Assembly: GCA_026389975.1 (NCBI GenBank)
Contig: JAPLGV010000347.1
Coordinates: forward strand, 1-6,738
Length of the DNA stretch: 6,738 nucleotides
Source: Chloroflexota bacterium
GTDB lineage: Bacteria; Chloroflexota; Anaerolineae; Anaerolineales; Villigracilaceae
Direction of reading: 5' to 3'
A program made the translations under genes and the position numbers. Shown here piece by piece: positions 1 through 5,825 of this stretch; position 1 is the first letter of the stretch, and each line of letters begins with the position of its first letter. The notes beneath the pieces are model-generated. The model was not told the origin of the DNA, searched no databases, and worked only from the letters and a program-made list of their open reading frames with translations.

Positions 1-99
1 CGCCCCGTCCGAGAACCGGGACTACTCCGCGAGGTGCGCGAGGAATCCGGACTGGAGATTTGCAGTCCCCGCCCCGTCCAAGAACCGGGACTACTCCGC
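1..99 (+). repeat. 30-bp direct repeat (1-30 and 70-99) inside the Nudix gene
   Basis: Bases 1-30 and 70-99 are identical except for one base (G at 11, A at 80). The offset of 69 bp is 23 codons, so the frame is kept, and the peptide RPV(R/Q)EPGLLR appears twice. The left copy occupies the place where the first half of the Nudix box belongs. It may extend further left, outside the window. It is either a real tandem duplication or an assembly or amplification chimera at the edge of a contig. Confidence 0.85.
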
Positions 100-363
100 T
101 TGCACGGGTTGGTCATGTTCCCCGGCTTCAAAGGTGCGGACTGGTACGTATTCATCTTTACGGCGGAGAAATTCAACGGGGAACTGAAAGAGAACGGCGA
201 GGGTTATCTAAAATGGATCCCCGATATGGGACTGGAGTCCCTGCCGCTCTGGCCCATTGACCACATTTTTCTTCCCTGGCTGCAAGGGGAGATGTTATTT
301 TCGGCCAAGTTTGTGTATGAGGGGGAGGAATATCTGAGACACGACCTGATGTTCTACCCGTAG
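1..363 (+). CDS. Nudix hydrolase, MTH1/MutT-like, 5'-truncated by window edge
   Basis: This is the C-terminal part of a Nudix hydrolase, probably a cleaner of oxidised nucleotides (8-oxo-dGTP diphosphatase type). The frame is open from base 1 and ends at TAG 361-363. The second half of the Nudix box is seen as REVREESGL (bases 28-54), whose glutamates bind the catalytic metal. The downstream pattern (GLVMFPGF, then a Trp/Tyr-Phe strand, LPLWPIDHIFLPWL and FSAKFVYEG near the end) resembles MTH1-type enzymes, in which an aromatic/acidic loop reads the base. The first half of the Nudix box (G-x5-E) is not recognisable: the position where its Glu should stand, codon 2, is Pro. The ten codons before REV are a near copy of ten codons further down. 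The GTG at base 34 lies inside the Nudix box and is not the start. Substrate is inferred from family resemblance only. Confidence 0.85.
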   Translation, partial: RPVREPGLLREVREESGLEICSPRPVQEPGLLRLHGLVMFPGFKGADWYVFIFTAEKFNGELKENGEGYLKWIPDMGLESLPLWPIDHIFLPWLQGEMLFSAKFVYEGEEYLRHDLMFYP

Positions 364-426
364 GGGCCGACGGCTTCCACCCTGGGAGAGCACCATCACT
401 CGCCCCTATGTTTTGCCGGTTGGCAG

Positions 427-432
427 TATAAT
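427..432 (+). promoter_or_regulatory. Perfect -10 box (TATAAT) of coaBC, leaderless type
   Basis: GTATAATT contains a consensus -10 at 427-432, and the coaBC ATG follows after 7 nt (433-439). A transcript starting at the usual distance from a -10 would begin at or within a base of the ATG, so the mRNA should be leaderless. No Shine-Dalgarno sequence precedes the ATG. No convincing -35 hexamer is seen 16-18 bp upstream. The rsmG gene in this window has the same arrangement with the same spacing. Confidence 0.7.
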
Positions 433-439
433 TAACCAA

Positions 440-1651
440 ATGTCCATCTTCACCTCCAAACACATCCTGCTCGGCGTCACTGGTTCCATCGCCGCCTATA
501 AGGCCGCCGACCTGGCCTCCAAACTGACCCAGGCCGGGGCGCAGGTGGATGTGATCCTCACCCCCGCCGCGGAGAAATTCATCACCCCGCTCACCTTCCA
601 GTCCGTCACCGGGCGGAAGGCTTTCACCGACGCTGAACTGTGGGGCGGTGAAGCGCACGTGCTGCACGTCGGCCTCGGTCACAGCGCCGACTTGCTGGTC
701 ATCGCCCCCTGCACCGCCAACACACTCGGCAAACTGGCCCACGGCCTCGCCGATAACCTGCTAACCATCACAGCGCTGGCGATGCGTTCGTCCATCCTCA
801 TTGCGCCCGCAATGGACGCGGGCATGTTCGAGCACCCAGCCACGCAGGAAAATGTCCACATCCTGTGCGGACGCGGCGTTCACTTTGCCGGACCGGACGA
901 GGGCCACATGGCCTCCGGGCTGACCGGGAGCGGGCGGATGGTCGAGCCGGCGGAACTACTCGGCCATATTCGCCTCACTTTGGGATTCGGCGGGAAACTG
1001 GCCGGGAAGAAGATCGTTGTCACCGCCGGCGGTACACAGGAACCACTCGACCCGGTGCGGATGCTGACAAACAAGTCCTCCGGCAAACAGGGCTATGCCG
1101 TAGCCCAGGCCGTCCTCGATGCAGGCGGGACCGTGGTGCTGGTCGCCGCGCCGACGAGTTTGATCCCGCCGGTGGGCGCGAAAGTCGTCCCGGTCCGCAC
1201 CGCCCGGGAGATGCAGGAGGCTGTGCTGTCCGAGTCCGTCGGAGCGGAGGCGCTGGTGATGGCCGCCGCGGTGGCCGACTTCCGCCCGAAAACAGTCGCA
1301 GAAAACAAACTCAAGAAACGGGACGGGATTCCGCAGATCGAACTGGAGGCCGCGCCGGATGTCCTTTTGGCGGTCGCCGGTTTAGGGTCCAGAAAGCCGC
1401 GGGTCGTCATCGGCTTTGCCGCCGAAAGCCGTGACCTGCTCGAGAACGCATCCAGCAAATTAAAGTCCAAAAAGCTGGATATGCTTGTCGCCAACGACAT
1501 TTCCGCTCCCGACGCCGGGTTCGGCGTTGACACCAACCGCGTCACGCTTCTGTTCCCGAACGCAAAGGAAGAAACATTGCCGCTGATGAACAAGTCCGAA
1601 GTGGCAGAGACCATCATCGCACATCTAGTAGTACTCCTGGAGAGTAGATGA
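440..1651 (+). CDS. coaBC: CoaBC (Dfp): phosphopantothenoylcysteine decarboxylase / phosphopantothenate-cysteine ligase
   Basis: This 403-aa bifunctional cytosolic enzyme joins cysteine to 4'-phosphopantothenate and then decarboxylates the product to 4'-phosphopantetheine. The N-terminal FMN-dependent CoaC domain (about 1-180) shows GVTGSIAAYK (12-21), the expected catalytic His76, and APCTANTLGKLA with ADNLL. The C-terminal CoaB domain (about 190-400) shows TAGGT-EPLDPVR, TNKSSGKQG (Asn211), AAAVADFRP and the KLKK lysines (290-293), then GFAAES and VANDIS. Length and order match E. coli Dfp, with catalytic positions offset by +1. Two CoaC residues are unusual: the PxMNxxMW motif reads PAMDAGMF (Asp126 for Asn), and the ACG motif reads ASG (Ser159 for Cys). 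The ATG at 440 was chosen because a TATAAT box ends 7 nt before it; the in-frame TTG at 413 lies upstream of that box. The stop overlaps the next gene by 4 bp (ATGA), suggesting translational coupling. Confidence 0.95.
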   Translation: MSIFTSKHILLGVTGSIAAYKAADLASKLTQAGAQVDVILTPAAEKFITPLTFQSVTGRKAFTDAELWGGEAHVLHVGLGHSADLLVIAPCTANTLGKLAHGLADNLLTITALAMRSSILIAPAMDAGMFEHPATQENVHILCGRGVHFAGPDEGHMASGLTGSGRMVEPAELLGHIRLTLGFGGKLAGKKIVVTAGGTQEPLDPVRMLTNKSSGKQGYAVAQAVLDAGGTVVLVAAPTSLIPPVGAKVVPVRTAREMQEAVLSESVGAEALVMAAAVADFRPKTVAENKLKKRDGIPQIELEAAPDVLLAVAGLGSRKPRVVIGFAAESRDLLENASSKLKSKKLDMLVANDISAPDAGFGVDTNRVTLLFPNAKEETLPLMNKSEVAETIIAHLVVLLESR

Positions 1652-2382
1652 CAAAAGTTCTGGTGATCTCCGACGTACATGCCAATTCCGTCGCGCTGGA
1701 AGCCGTCCTGACGGATGCCGGGAAAGTGGACGAGACCTGGTGCCTGGGCGACGTGGTTGGCTACGGCCCGCAGCCCAACGAATGCATCGAGCGCATCCGC
1801 TCCCTGCCCAAATTGACCTGCATGTTGGGAAACCATGATTTCGCCGCCATCGGAGATATGCCGCTGGCGGCTTTCAATTCCGACGCAAAAAAGGCCCTGC
1901 TCTGGCAGCGCAAAATGCTCAGTGAGGAAAGCCGGAGTTTCTTAAGTTCCCTGCCTGACGAATTGGTTGTGCACGGTGAGGTTTCACTGGCACACGGAAG
2001 CCCGCGTGACCCGATTTGGGAATATGTGATGAACACGCAGGTTGCGAGAATCAACCTGACCTTCTTCGACACGCCCTGGTGTTTCGTCGGGCACTCGCAT
2101 TTTCAAGCCGTGTTCCAGTTCAATGCCAAGACCGATGACGTGTCCATCGTGGTGCCGCGTCCGGCAGAGCAATATGAACTCAAGGAACGCGCGATTCTGA
2201 ACCCCGGCTCGGTCGGCCAACCGCGCGACCGGGACCCGCGCGCCGCTTACGCCATCTTCTCCCCGGAAGCGCACACCTGGGAGCCGCGCCGCGTGGAATA
2301 CGATATCAAGTCGGTGCAGAAATTGATTTTGGATGCGGGCCTTCCGTCCCGCCATGCCGAGCGCCTCGCTGGAGGCTGGTAA
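1648..2382 (+). CDS. Metallophosphoesterase, calcineurin-like (YfcE/MJ0936-type)
   Basis: This 244-aa protein has the full metal-ligand set of the calcineurin-like phosphoesterase fold: SDVHAN (Asp9, His11), GDVVGYGP (Asp35), GNHD (61-64, Asn62 and His63), AHG (His116) and GHSH (148-151). It also has the C-terminal NPGSVGQPRDRDPRAAY signature common in single-domain members. There is no signal peptide or membrane segment, so it should be a soluble two-metal phosphodiesterase or phosphatase. The substrate cannot be read from the sequence. The ATG overlaps the coaBC stop (ATGA). GGAG about 7 nt upstream, inside the coaBC 3' end, can serve as ribosome binding site. It is therefore co-transcribed with coaBC. 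A hairpin terminator follows at 2393-2431, so the operon ends here. A link to CoA metabolism, for example hydrolysis of a phosphorylated intermediate, is suggested only by the overlap. Confidence 0.92.
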   Translation: MTKVLVISDVHANSVALEAVLTDAGKVDETWCLGDVVGYGPQPNECIERIRSLPKLTCMLGNHDFAAIGDMPLAAFNSDAKKALLWQRKMLSEESRSFLSSLPDELVVHGEVSLAHGSPRDPIWEYVMNTQVARINLTFFDTPWCFVGHSHFQAVFQFNAKTDDVSIVVPRPAEQYELKERAILNPGSVGQPRDRDPRAAYAIFSPEAHTWEPRRVEYDIKSVQKLILDAGLPSRHAERLAGGW

Positions 2383-2392
2383 AAGTAAATGC

Positions 2393-2431
2393 AAAGGCAC
2401 CATGAGATAAGGATGCTGCTGGTGCCTTTTT
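2393..2431 (+). terminator. Intrinsic terminator of the coaBC operon
   Basis: AAAGGCACCA (2393-2402) pairs with TGGTGCCTTT (2420-2429) around a 17-nt loop and is followed by a T run (2427-2431). It starts 10 nt after the metallophosphoesterase stop codon. The rest of the gap to the lipoprotein gene (2432-2502) holds nothing else I can support; no clear promoter for the lipoprotein gene could be assigned. Confidence 0.85.
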
Positions 2432-2502
2432 GTTTATGAGACGATGGAACATTTATTGCCGGTCAGTCGTCTATGAGGCATCCTGATCCGTTTAGCCCTT
2501 TG

Positions 2503-2509
2503 AAGGAGG
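2503..2509 (+). promoter_or_regulatory. Ribosome binding site that sets the lipoprotein start
   Basis: AAGGAGG at 2503-2509 lies 8 nt before the ATG at 2518. It supports that ATG over the in-frame ATG at 2473, which would place a charged 15-residue extension before the signal peptide. Confidence 0.85.
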
Positions 2510-2517
2510 AGAACGCC

Positions 2518-3462
2518 ATGAAAAAGAGAATCGTTTTCGTTTTTGTCGCCCTGGCCCTGGTGCTGGCTGCCTGCGGTGTAAAAGCCGCCAGCACGCCGTC
2601 AATGCCTGCGCCAGCCAATGAACATGCTCCGGTCCCCACCCAGGCTTACGCGGGTTCTTCCGATGCCGGCAAAGCGCCCGGAGATGTGAGCGCCAGCGGC
2701 GCGGCCCTCCAGGAACGGCTGGTCATCATGAACGCCGACCTGACCATCGTCATCCCCGACCCGCAAGCCAAGGTGGAAGCCATAAGTCAAATGGCGAATA
2801 ATCTGGGCGGCTTCGTTATCTCGATGAATATGTACCAGACCTACACACAAAACGGCCAAACCGCTCCGGAAGGTACCATCTCCATCCGCGTCCCGGCGGA
2901 TAAACTGGAAAACGCCTTGAGCCAGATCAAGGCCGACGCGGTCGAAGTGCGCAACGAGACCCGTTCCGGTCAGGACGTAACCGCCGCATACGTGGACCTG
3001 CAAAGCCAGCTAACCAACCTGGAAATGGCCGAGGCGGACCTCCAGGCAATCATGGATGAAGCCAAGAATAACCCCAATAGCAATACCACATCCAAGACGC
3101 AAGACGTGCTGGAAGTCTACAATCAAATCATCTCCGTGCGTGGGCAGATCGAAGTCATCAAAGGCCAGATGCAGTATTACGAACAAGCCTCGGCCTACTC
3201 ACTCATCAATGTGACCCTGGTCGCCGAAGAGACCATCCAGCCGATTGAGATTGGCGGATGGAAACCCGAAGGCGTGGCCCGGGATGCCATCCAGTCGTTG
3301 ATCAAGTTCTGGCAGGGTTTCGTGAACTTCCTGATCTTAATGTTCCTGCTCGTCCTGCCGGTATTGATCACCATCTTTGGCCCGATTGCACTGGTGATCT
3401 GGGGCATCGTCGCACTGGTAAAGCGGCAAAAGAGAAAGAAGGCCAAGGCGAGTAAGGTATAA
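2518..3462 (+). CDS. DUF4349-type lipoprotein with C-terminal membrane anchor
   Basis: This 314-aa envelope protein is predicted to be exported and lipid-anchored. Lys/Arg at 2-4, a hydrophobic stretch and a lipobox LAAC with Cys19 form a type II signal peptide. Residues 20-60 are a Ser/Ala/Pro/Gly-rich linker. Residues 61 to about 245 match the DUF4349 pattern: a beta-rich part (LVIMNADLTIVI, GGFVIS, GTISIRVPADKLENAL, VRNETRSGQDVT), then a helical coiled-coil stretch (about 159-225) and a final strand. Residues 264-301 are almost continuously hydrophobic, long enough for one long or two short membrane helices, followed by a Lys/Arg-rich tail (302-314) that should stay in the cytoplasm. The function of the family is unknown to me. 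Anchoring at both ends would hold the domain close to the outer face of the membrane. It has its own ribosome binding site, lies downstream of a terminator, and is followed by a palindromic repeat. Confidence 0.85.
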   Translation: MKKRIVFVFVALALVLAACGVKAASTPSMPAPANEHAPVPTQAYAGSSDAGKAPGDVSASGAALQERLVIMNADLTIVIPDPQAKVEAISQMANNLGGFVISMNMYQTYTQNGQTAPEGTISIRVPADKLENALSQIKADAVEVRNETRSGQDVTAAYVDLQSQLTNLEMAEADLQAIMDEAKNNPNSNTTSKTQDVLEVYNQIISVRGQIEVIKGQMQYYEQASAYSLINVTLVAEETIQPIEIGGWKPEGVARDAIQSLIKFWQGFVNFLILMFLLVLPVLITIFGPIALVIWGIVALVKRQKRKKAKASKV

Positions 3463-3465
3463 CCA

Positions 3466-3501
3466 CCCTCACCCCCCACCCCTCTCCCGTTGGGAGAGGG
3501 G
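3466..3501 (+). repeat. GC-rich palindromic repeat, copy 1 (possible terminator)
   Basis: CCCTCACCCCCCA is followed by a perfect 10-bp inverted repeat, CCCCTCTCCC (3479-3488) and GGGAGAGGGG (3492-3501), with a GTT loop. It begins 3 bp after the lipoprotein stop and ends directly at the rsmG TATAAT, so it replaces the -35 region of that promoter. A second, inverted relative with the same CCTCACCCCC edge lies after rsmG (4232-4306). The hairpin could end transcription of the lipoprotein gene: the next bases on plus are TATAATTTT, a weak U tail. It resembles dispersed palindromic repeats found in many GC-rich bacteria. Confidence 0.75.
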
Positions 3502-3507
3502 TATAAT
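3502..3507 (+). promoter_or_regulatory. Perfect -10 box (TATAAT) of rsmG, leaderless type
   Basis: GTATAATT (TATAAT at 3502-3507) precedes the ATG at 3515 by 7 nt, the same spacing as at coaBC. Transcription is predicted to start at the ATG. The region where a -35 should stand is the GC-rich palindrome, and no TTGACA-like hexamer is seen. Confidence 0.7.
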
Positions 3508-3514
3508 TTTGTCC

Positions 3515-4225
3515 ATGGAGAAACTTATCCATGAGGCCCAGCAGCTCTTTGGCGTGCACCTGACCGGGCGACAGGTGGTGGCGCTGATGACGTTCGAGCG
3601 CGAACTGCTGGCGTGGAACGAGAAATTCAACCTGACCGCGATTCGTGATGCGGAAGGAATCCGCACCAAACACTTCCTGGACTCCTTCTCCTGCGTACTG
3701 GCCTGGAAGGAAAATCCGCCCCGGCGGCTGATTGACATCGGCACCGGCGCGGGCTTTCCCGGCATCCCGCTCAAAATCCTGTATCCGTCCATGCGGCTGA
3801 CGCTGATCGAATCGGTGGGCAAGAAGGCCAATTTCTGCCGGCACATGATCGAGACCCTGAAACTGGAGGCCGTGGAAGTGGTCACCGCCCGCGCCGAAGA
3901 TGTGGGGCAGATGCCCGCTCACCGCGAAGCCTACGACTGGGCGGTGGCGCGCGCCGTGGCGAACCTGCCGGTGCTGGCCGAATATCTCCTGCCGCTGGTG
4001 CAGGTGGGCGGTGCCATGCTGTCCCAGAAAGGCCAGAGCGGACCGGCTGAGACCCACAAAGCCGAAAAGGCGCTCAAAATCCTCGGCGGGCGCACGCGCC
4101 AACTGCTCCCCGTCACATTGCCGGGTGTGGCTGACGAACGTTTTCTGGTGGTGGTGGATAAGGTGGCTGCAACGCCCCCGCAGTATCCGCGCAAGCCGGG
4201 CATCCCGGCCAAGAAGCCGTTGTAG
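3515..4225 (+). CDS. rsmG: RsmG (GidB), 16S rRNA (guanine-527-N7)-methyltransferase
   Basis: This 236-aa protein methylates N7 of G527 in helix 18 of 16S rRNA, using S-adenosylmethionine. Family marks in order: helical N-terminus with LLAWNEKFNLTAIRD (31-45), HFLDS (53-57), the SAM-binding loop DIGTGAGFPGIPL (74-86), the acidic end of the next strand in LIESVGKKANF, ARAEDVG, DWAVARAVANL, a QKG strand, and the family tail YPRKPGIPAKKPL. Length is normal and no conserved residue seems to be missing. The ATG at 3515 is preferred to the in-frame TTG at 3509 because a perfect -10 box ends 7 nt before it and there is no Shine-Dalgarno sequence. In many bacteria rsmG sits with gidA, parA and parB near the origin; here it stands alone between two palindromic repeats. 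In other bacteria, loss of this gene gives low-level streptomycin resistance. Confidence 0.96.
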   Translation: MEKLIHEAQQLFGVHLTGRQVVALMTFERELLAWNEKFNLTAIRDAEGIRTKHFLDSFSCVLAWKENPPRRLIDIGTGAGFPGIPLKILYPSMRLTLIESVGKKANFCRHMIETLKLEAVEVVTARAEDVGQMPAHREAYDWAVARAVANLPVLAEYLLPLVQVGGAMLSQKGQSGPAETHKAEKALKILGGRTRQLLPVTLPGVADERFLVVVDKVAATPPQYPRKPGIPAKKPL

Positions 4226-4231
4226 CAAATT

Positions 4232-4306
4232 CCACGCGCATTCCCCTCTCTCTTGGGAGCTCCCTTCGGGGGTGCTTGCGAAGGGGCCGGGGGTGAGGTT
4301 GCGTGG
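4232..4306 (-). repeat. GC-rich palindromic repeat, copy 2, inverted relative to copy 1
   Basis: On the minus strand this reads CCTCACCCCCGGCCCC and ends in AGAGAGAGGGG, like copy 1 (3466-3501), but with a longer internal part. Outer arms CCACGC (4232-4237) and GCGTGG (4301-4306) pair. Inside are the perfect palindrome GGGAGCTCCC (4255-4264) and a 7-bp hairpin CCCTTCG/CGAAGGG (4262-4268 with 4279-4285), which overlaps it, so the two are alternative folds. It begins 6 nt after the rsmG stop and may help end rsmG transcription, although no T run follows. Translating this repeat class yields nonsense ORFs, several of which cover this region. Confidence 0.75.
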
Positions 4307-4327
4307 ACACTCGCCCAATCAAGCTTG

Positions 4328-4417
4328 TTATCCATGGAACGGACAGAAACCTGTGTAGTTCTTGCCCGCATGACGCAGTTTCACCCCAGCCTCAGAGACA
4401 AGGTCTACGATATCAAT
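4328..4417 (-). pseudogene. DnaG-type primase remnant A (first half of CHC2 zinc finger)
   Basis: On the minus strand the frame reads IDIVDLVSEAG, VKLRHAGKNYTGF, then CPFHG and a stop (TAA 4330-4328). This is the start of a bacterial DnaG zinc-binding domain: IDIVDxxS, the AGxNYxGxCPFH box, and the first two zinc ligands Cys and His. The other half of the finger and all catalytic parts are missing. No start codon precedes it: the expected N-terminal codons are replaced by the terminator hairpin of the oxidoreductase gene. A second remnant lies at 5863-5978. The two match at 45 of 63 bases over the aligned codons GAT to ACR, and 9 of 13 differing codons are synonymous. Both therefore come from genes that were once selected for protein. 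Beyond CPFH there is no further similarity to DnaG. Confidence 0.75.
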
Positions 4418-4420
4418 ATA

Positions 4421-4447
4421 AAAGAGCAGACTGTTCGCCTGCTCTTT
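4421..4447 (-). terminator. Terminator of the FAD oxidoreductase gene
   Basis: AAAGAGCAG (4421-4429) and CTGCTCTTT (4439-4447) form a perfect 9-bp stem with a 9-nt loop, 32 nt downstream of the oxidoreductase stop. On the minus strand it runs into TTTTATATT. On the plus strand it runs into TTTATTTATT, so it could work in both directions and also stop read-through from rsmG. Confidence 0.8.
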
Positions 4448-4478
4448 ATTTATTATGCACAGATTTAATCCAGGGCGT

Positions 4479-5801
4479 TTATTGTTCTGTCGGCTTCATG
4501 CCGCGCTCGTACCACCAATCCTCTGTATGCAGGTAACCAAGCAGGGCCTGCGAAACTACCCAGCGCAACGGTTCGTGCGGCCACGCGATGGGCTTGCGTT
4601 CCACGAACCAGATCGAGGTCAGGTCGGTCTTGCGTTCGAGCAACAAATCGGCCAGCGTCTGCCCATTAAGATGTGTCGGCGCGACGCCATGCCCCACACA
4701 GCCGAGGCTGTACCAAGCGCGCTGGTCGCCGACCATGCCGATGGCGGGTGCCATTTGCATGGTTACGCTGACGGGGCCACCCCAGCGGAAGGTGAACTTT
4801 ACATCCTTCAAAACAGGGAATAGTTCAATCGTATCCTTCTCCAGTTGCTGGAAGGTTTTCTCGTTCAGATCGCGCTCCATGTCGCGGCCATAGGTTATTG
4901 TTACGTCACTGCCGCCGATGGCGAGACGGTTATCCACAGTGAGGCGCAAGTAATGCACGAGATTGCGCGCGTCTTCGAGGCCCTGACGGTTCTTCCAGCC
5001 AATGGAGTCCATTTGCGCTTTGGTTAAAGGCTCGGTAATGACCATGTGCGTGAAGGCAGGTACCTGCTTGTTCCTGATTTCGGGGATGAGATGCGAATAA
5101 GCATTGGTGGCAAAAACGATCCTATCGGCAGTAACCGTCCCCTGCGGTGTCTTCAACATGAACTTCGCCCCGCGCTGGATCTCGGTCACGGGCGACTGCT
5201 CGTAGATGATCGCCCCAACTTCTTGCGCGATACGCTTCAATTCACGCACCTGTTTGGCTGGATTTAAAAGCCCGCAACGCGCTTCGCTCCACGCCCCCAG
5301 CACCAGCGGACTGTTCACCTGGGCGCGGGCTTTCTCCTTGTCAATCCATTCGATGCCGGTCACTCCGAGGCTGGTGAGCAGTTCGAGGTCATGCTGGATG
5401 CGTTTGACGTACCCTGGCGTGGTCGCCAACCGCAGGAAGCCAGTGTATTCAAAATCACTCTGGATATTGTGCTCGCGAATCAGGTCGCGCACCAAATCCA
5501 CGGAGCGCTCGCAGTAATGATGCGCCTCGGCCGTGCGTTGCTTGCCGAACAGCATGGCCGTCACAGCAGGCTCCAGGCCAAACAGCGTCATGGTGGCGCC
5601 GTAACCAACAACCTCGCCCTCCAGCACTGCGACCTTCATCGTCGGTTCGGCTTTGCGCAGGAAATAGGCGGTCGAAAGGCCAGTGAACCCACCACCGATG
5701 ATGGCGACATCTACGGTGATGTCACCCTCCACGGGCGCATTTGGTGAGTATGGCCCGTAGTTATCCAGCCAGTACGATTTTTGAGTGTAGTCAATGGACA
5801 T
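4479..5801 (-). CDS. FAD-dependent oxidoreductase, DAO/PuuB-like amine oxidase family, with a gap in the FAD-binding region
   Basis: This 440-aa protein of the D-amino-acid oxidase superfamily resembles gamma-glutamylputrescine oxidase (PuuB)-like enzymes, which oxidise amines or N-substituted amino acids to an aldehyde or keto product, ammonia or amine, and H2O2. Residues 30-61 form the dinucleotide fold: DVAIIGGGFTGLSTAYFLR with Gly36, Gly38 and Gly41, then a second strand ending at Glu61 (VAVLEGE). ATNAY and, near 335-350, RWGGPVSVT and later GHGVAPTHLNGQTLADLL belong to the C-terminal FAD and substrate parts. After GYGA (66-69) relatives normally have SGRNGG before the MTLFG segment. Here the text goes GYGATMTLFG, as if about eight residues were deleted in frame. 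The start is the ATG at 5801, with GGAGG (5811-5807) five bases upstream; the TTG at 5813 overlaps that site. Substrate unknown. It is bracketed by primase remnants. Confidence 0.88.
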   Translation of the reverse strand: MSIDYTQKSYWLDNYGPYSPNAPVEGDITVDVAIIGGGFTGLSTAYFLRKAEPTMKVAVLEGEVVGYGATMTLFGLEPAVTAMLFGKQRTAEAHHYCERSVDLVRDLIREHNIQSDFEYTGFLRLATTPGYVKRIQHDLELLTSLGVTGIEWIDKEKARAQVNSPLVLGAWSEARCGLLNPAKQVRELKRIAQEVGAIIYEQSPVTEIQRGAKFMLKTPQGTVTADRIVFATNAYSHLIPEIRNKQVPAFTHMVITEPLTKAQMDSIGWKNRQGLEDARNLVHYLRLTVDNRLAIGGSDVTITYGRDMERDLNEKTFQQLEKDTIELFPVLKDVKFTFRWGGPVSVTMQMAPAIGMVGDQRAWYSLGCVGHGVAPTHLNGQTLADLLLERKTDLTSIWFVERKPIAWPHEPLRWVVSQALLGYLHTEDWWYERGMKPTEQ

Positions 5802-5806
5802 GGTTT

Positions 5807-5811
5807 CCTCC
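5807..5811 (-). promoter_or_regulatory. Ribosome binding site that sets the oxidoreductase start
   Basis: On the minus strand GGAGG (5811-5807) is followed by AAACC and the ATG at 5801. This supports a 440-residue protein rather than an extension from TTG at 5813, which would begin next to the ribosome binding site itself. Confidence 0.85.
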
Positions 5812-5825
5812 AAGGTGAGCCAGGT

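Noticed and set aside
1..99. CRISPR array
   Set aside because: Only two repeat units, inside a coding frame with a 39-bp interval that encodes conserved Nudix residues, and no cas genes.
173..742. A 189-codon open frame on the minus strand over the Nudix-coaBC junction
   Set aside because: Antisense to two genes and low-complexity Gly-rich; no recognisable domain.
1093..1836. A 247-codon open frame on the minus strand across coaBC and the metallophosphoesterase gene
   Set aside because: Antisense to two well-supported genes, no ribosome binding site, Ala/Ser/Thr-rich nonsense product.
2439..2472. Inverted repeat AGACGA/TCGTCT upstream of the lipoprotein gene
   Set aside because: Six-base arms with a 22-nt loop can occur by chance; no second sign of an operator or promoter.
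3368..4318. A 316-codon open frame on the minus strand across rsmG and both palindromic repeats
   Set aside because: It lies antisense to a clear rsmG, its start is within the palindromic repeat, and the product is rich in Arg, His and Gly with no family resemblance. It is a by-product of the GC-rich codon use of rsmG.
4303..4536. Short plus-strand open frames between rsmG and the oxidoreductase gene
   Set aside because: They run through the palindromic repeat, the antisense of primase remnant A and the terminator. The protein signal is on the minus strand.
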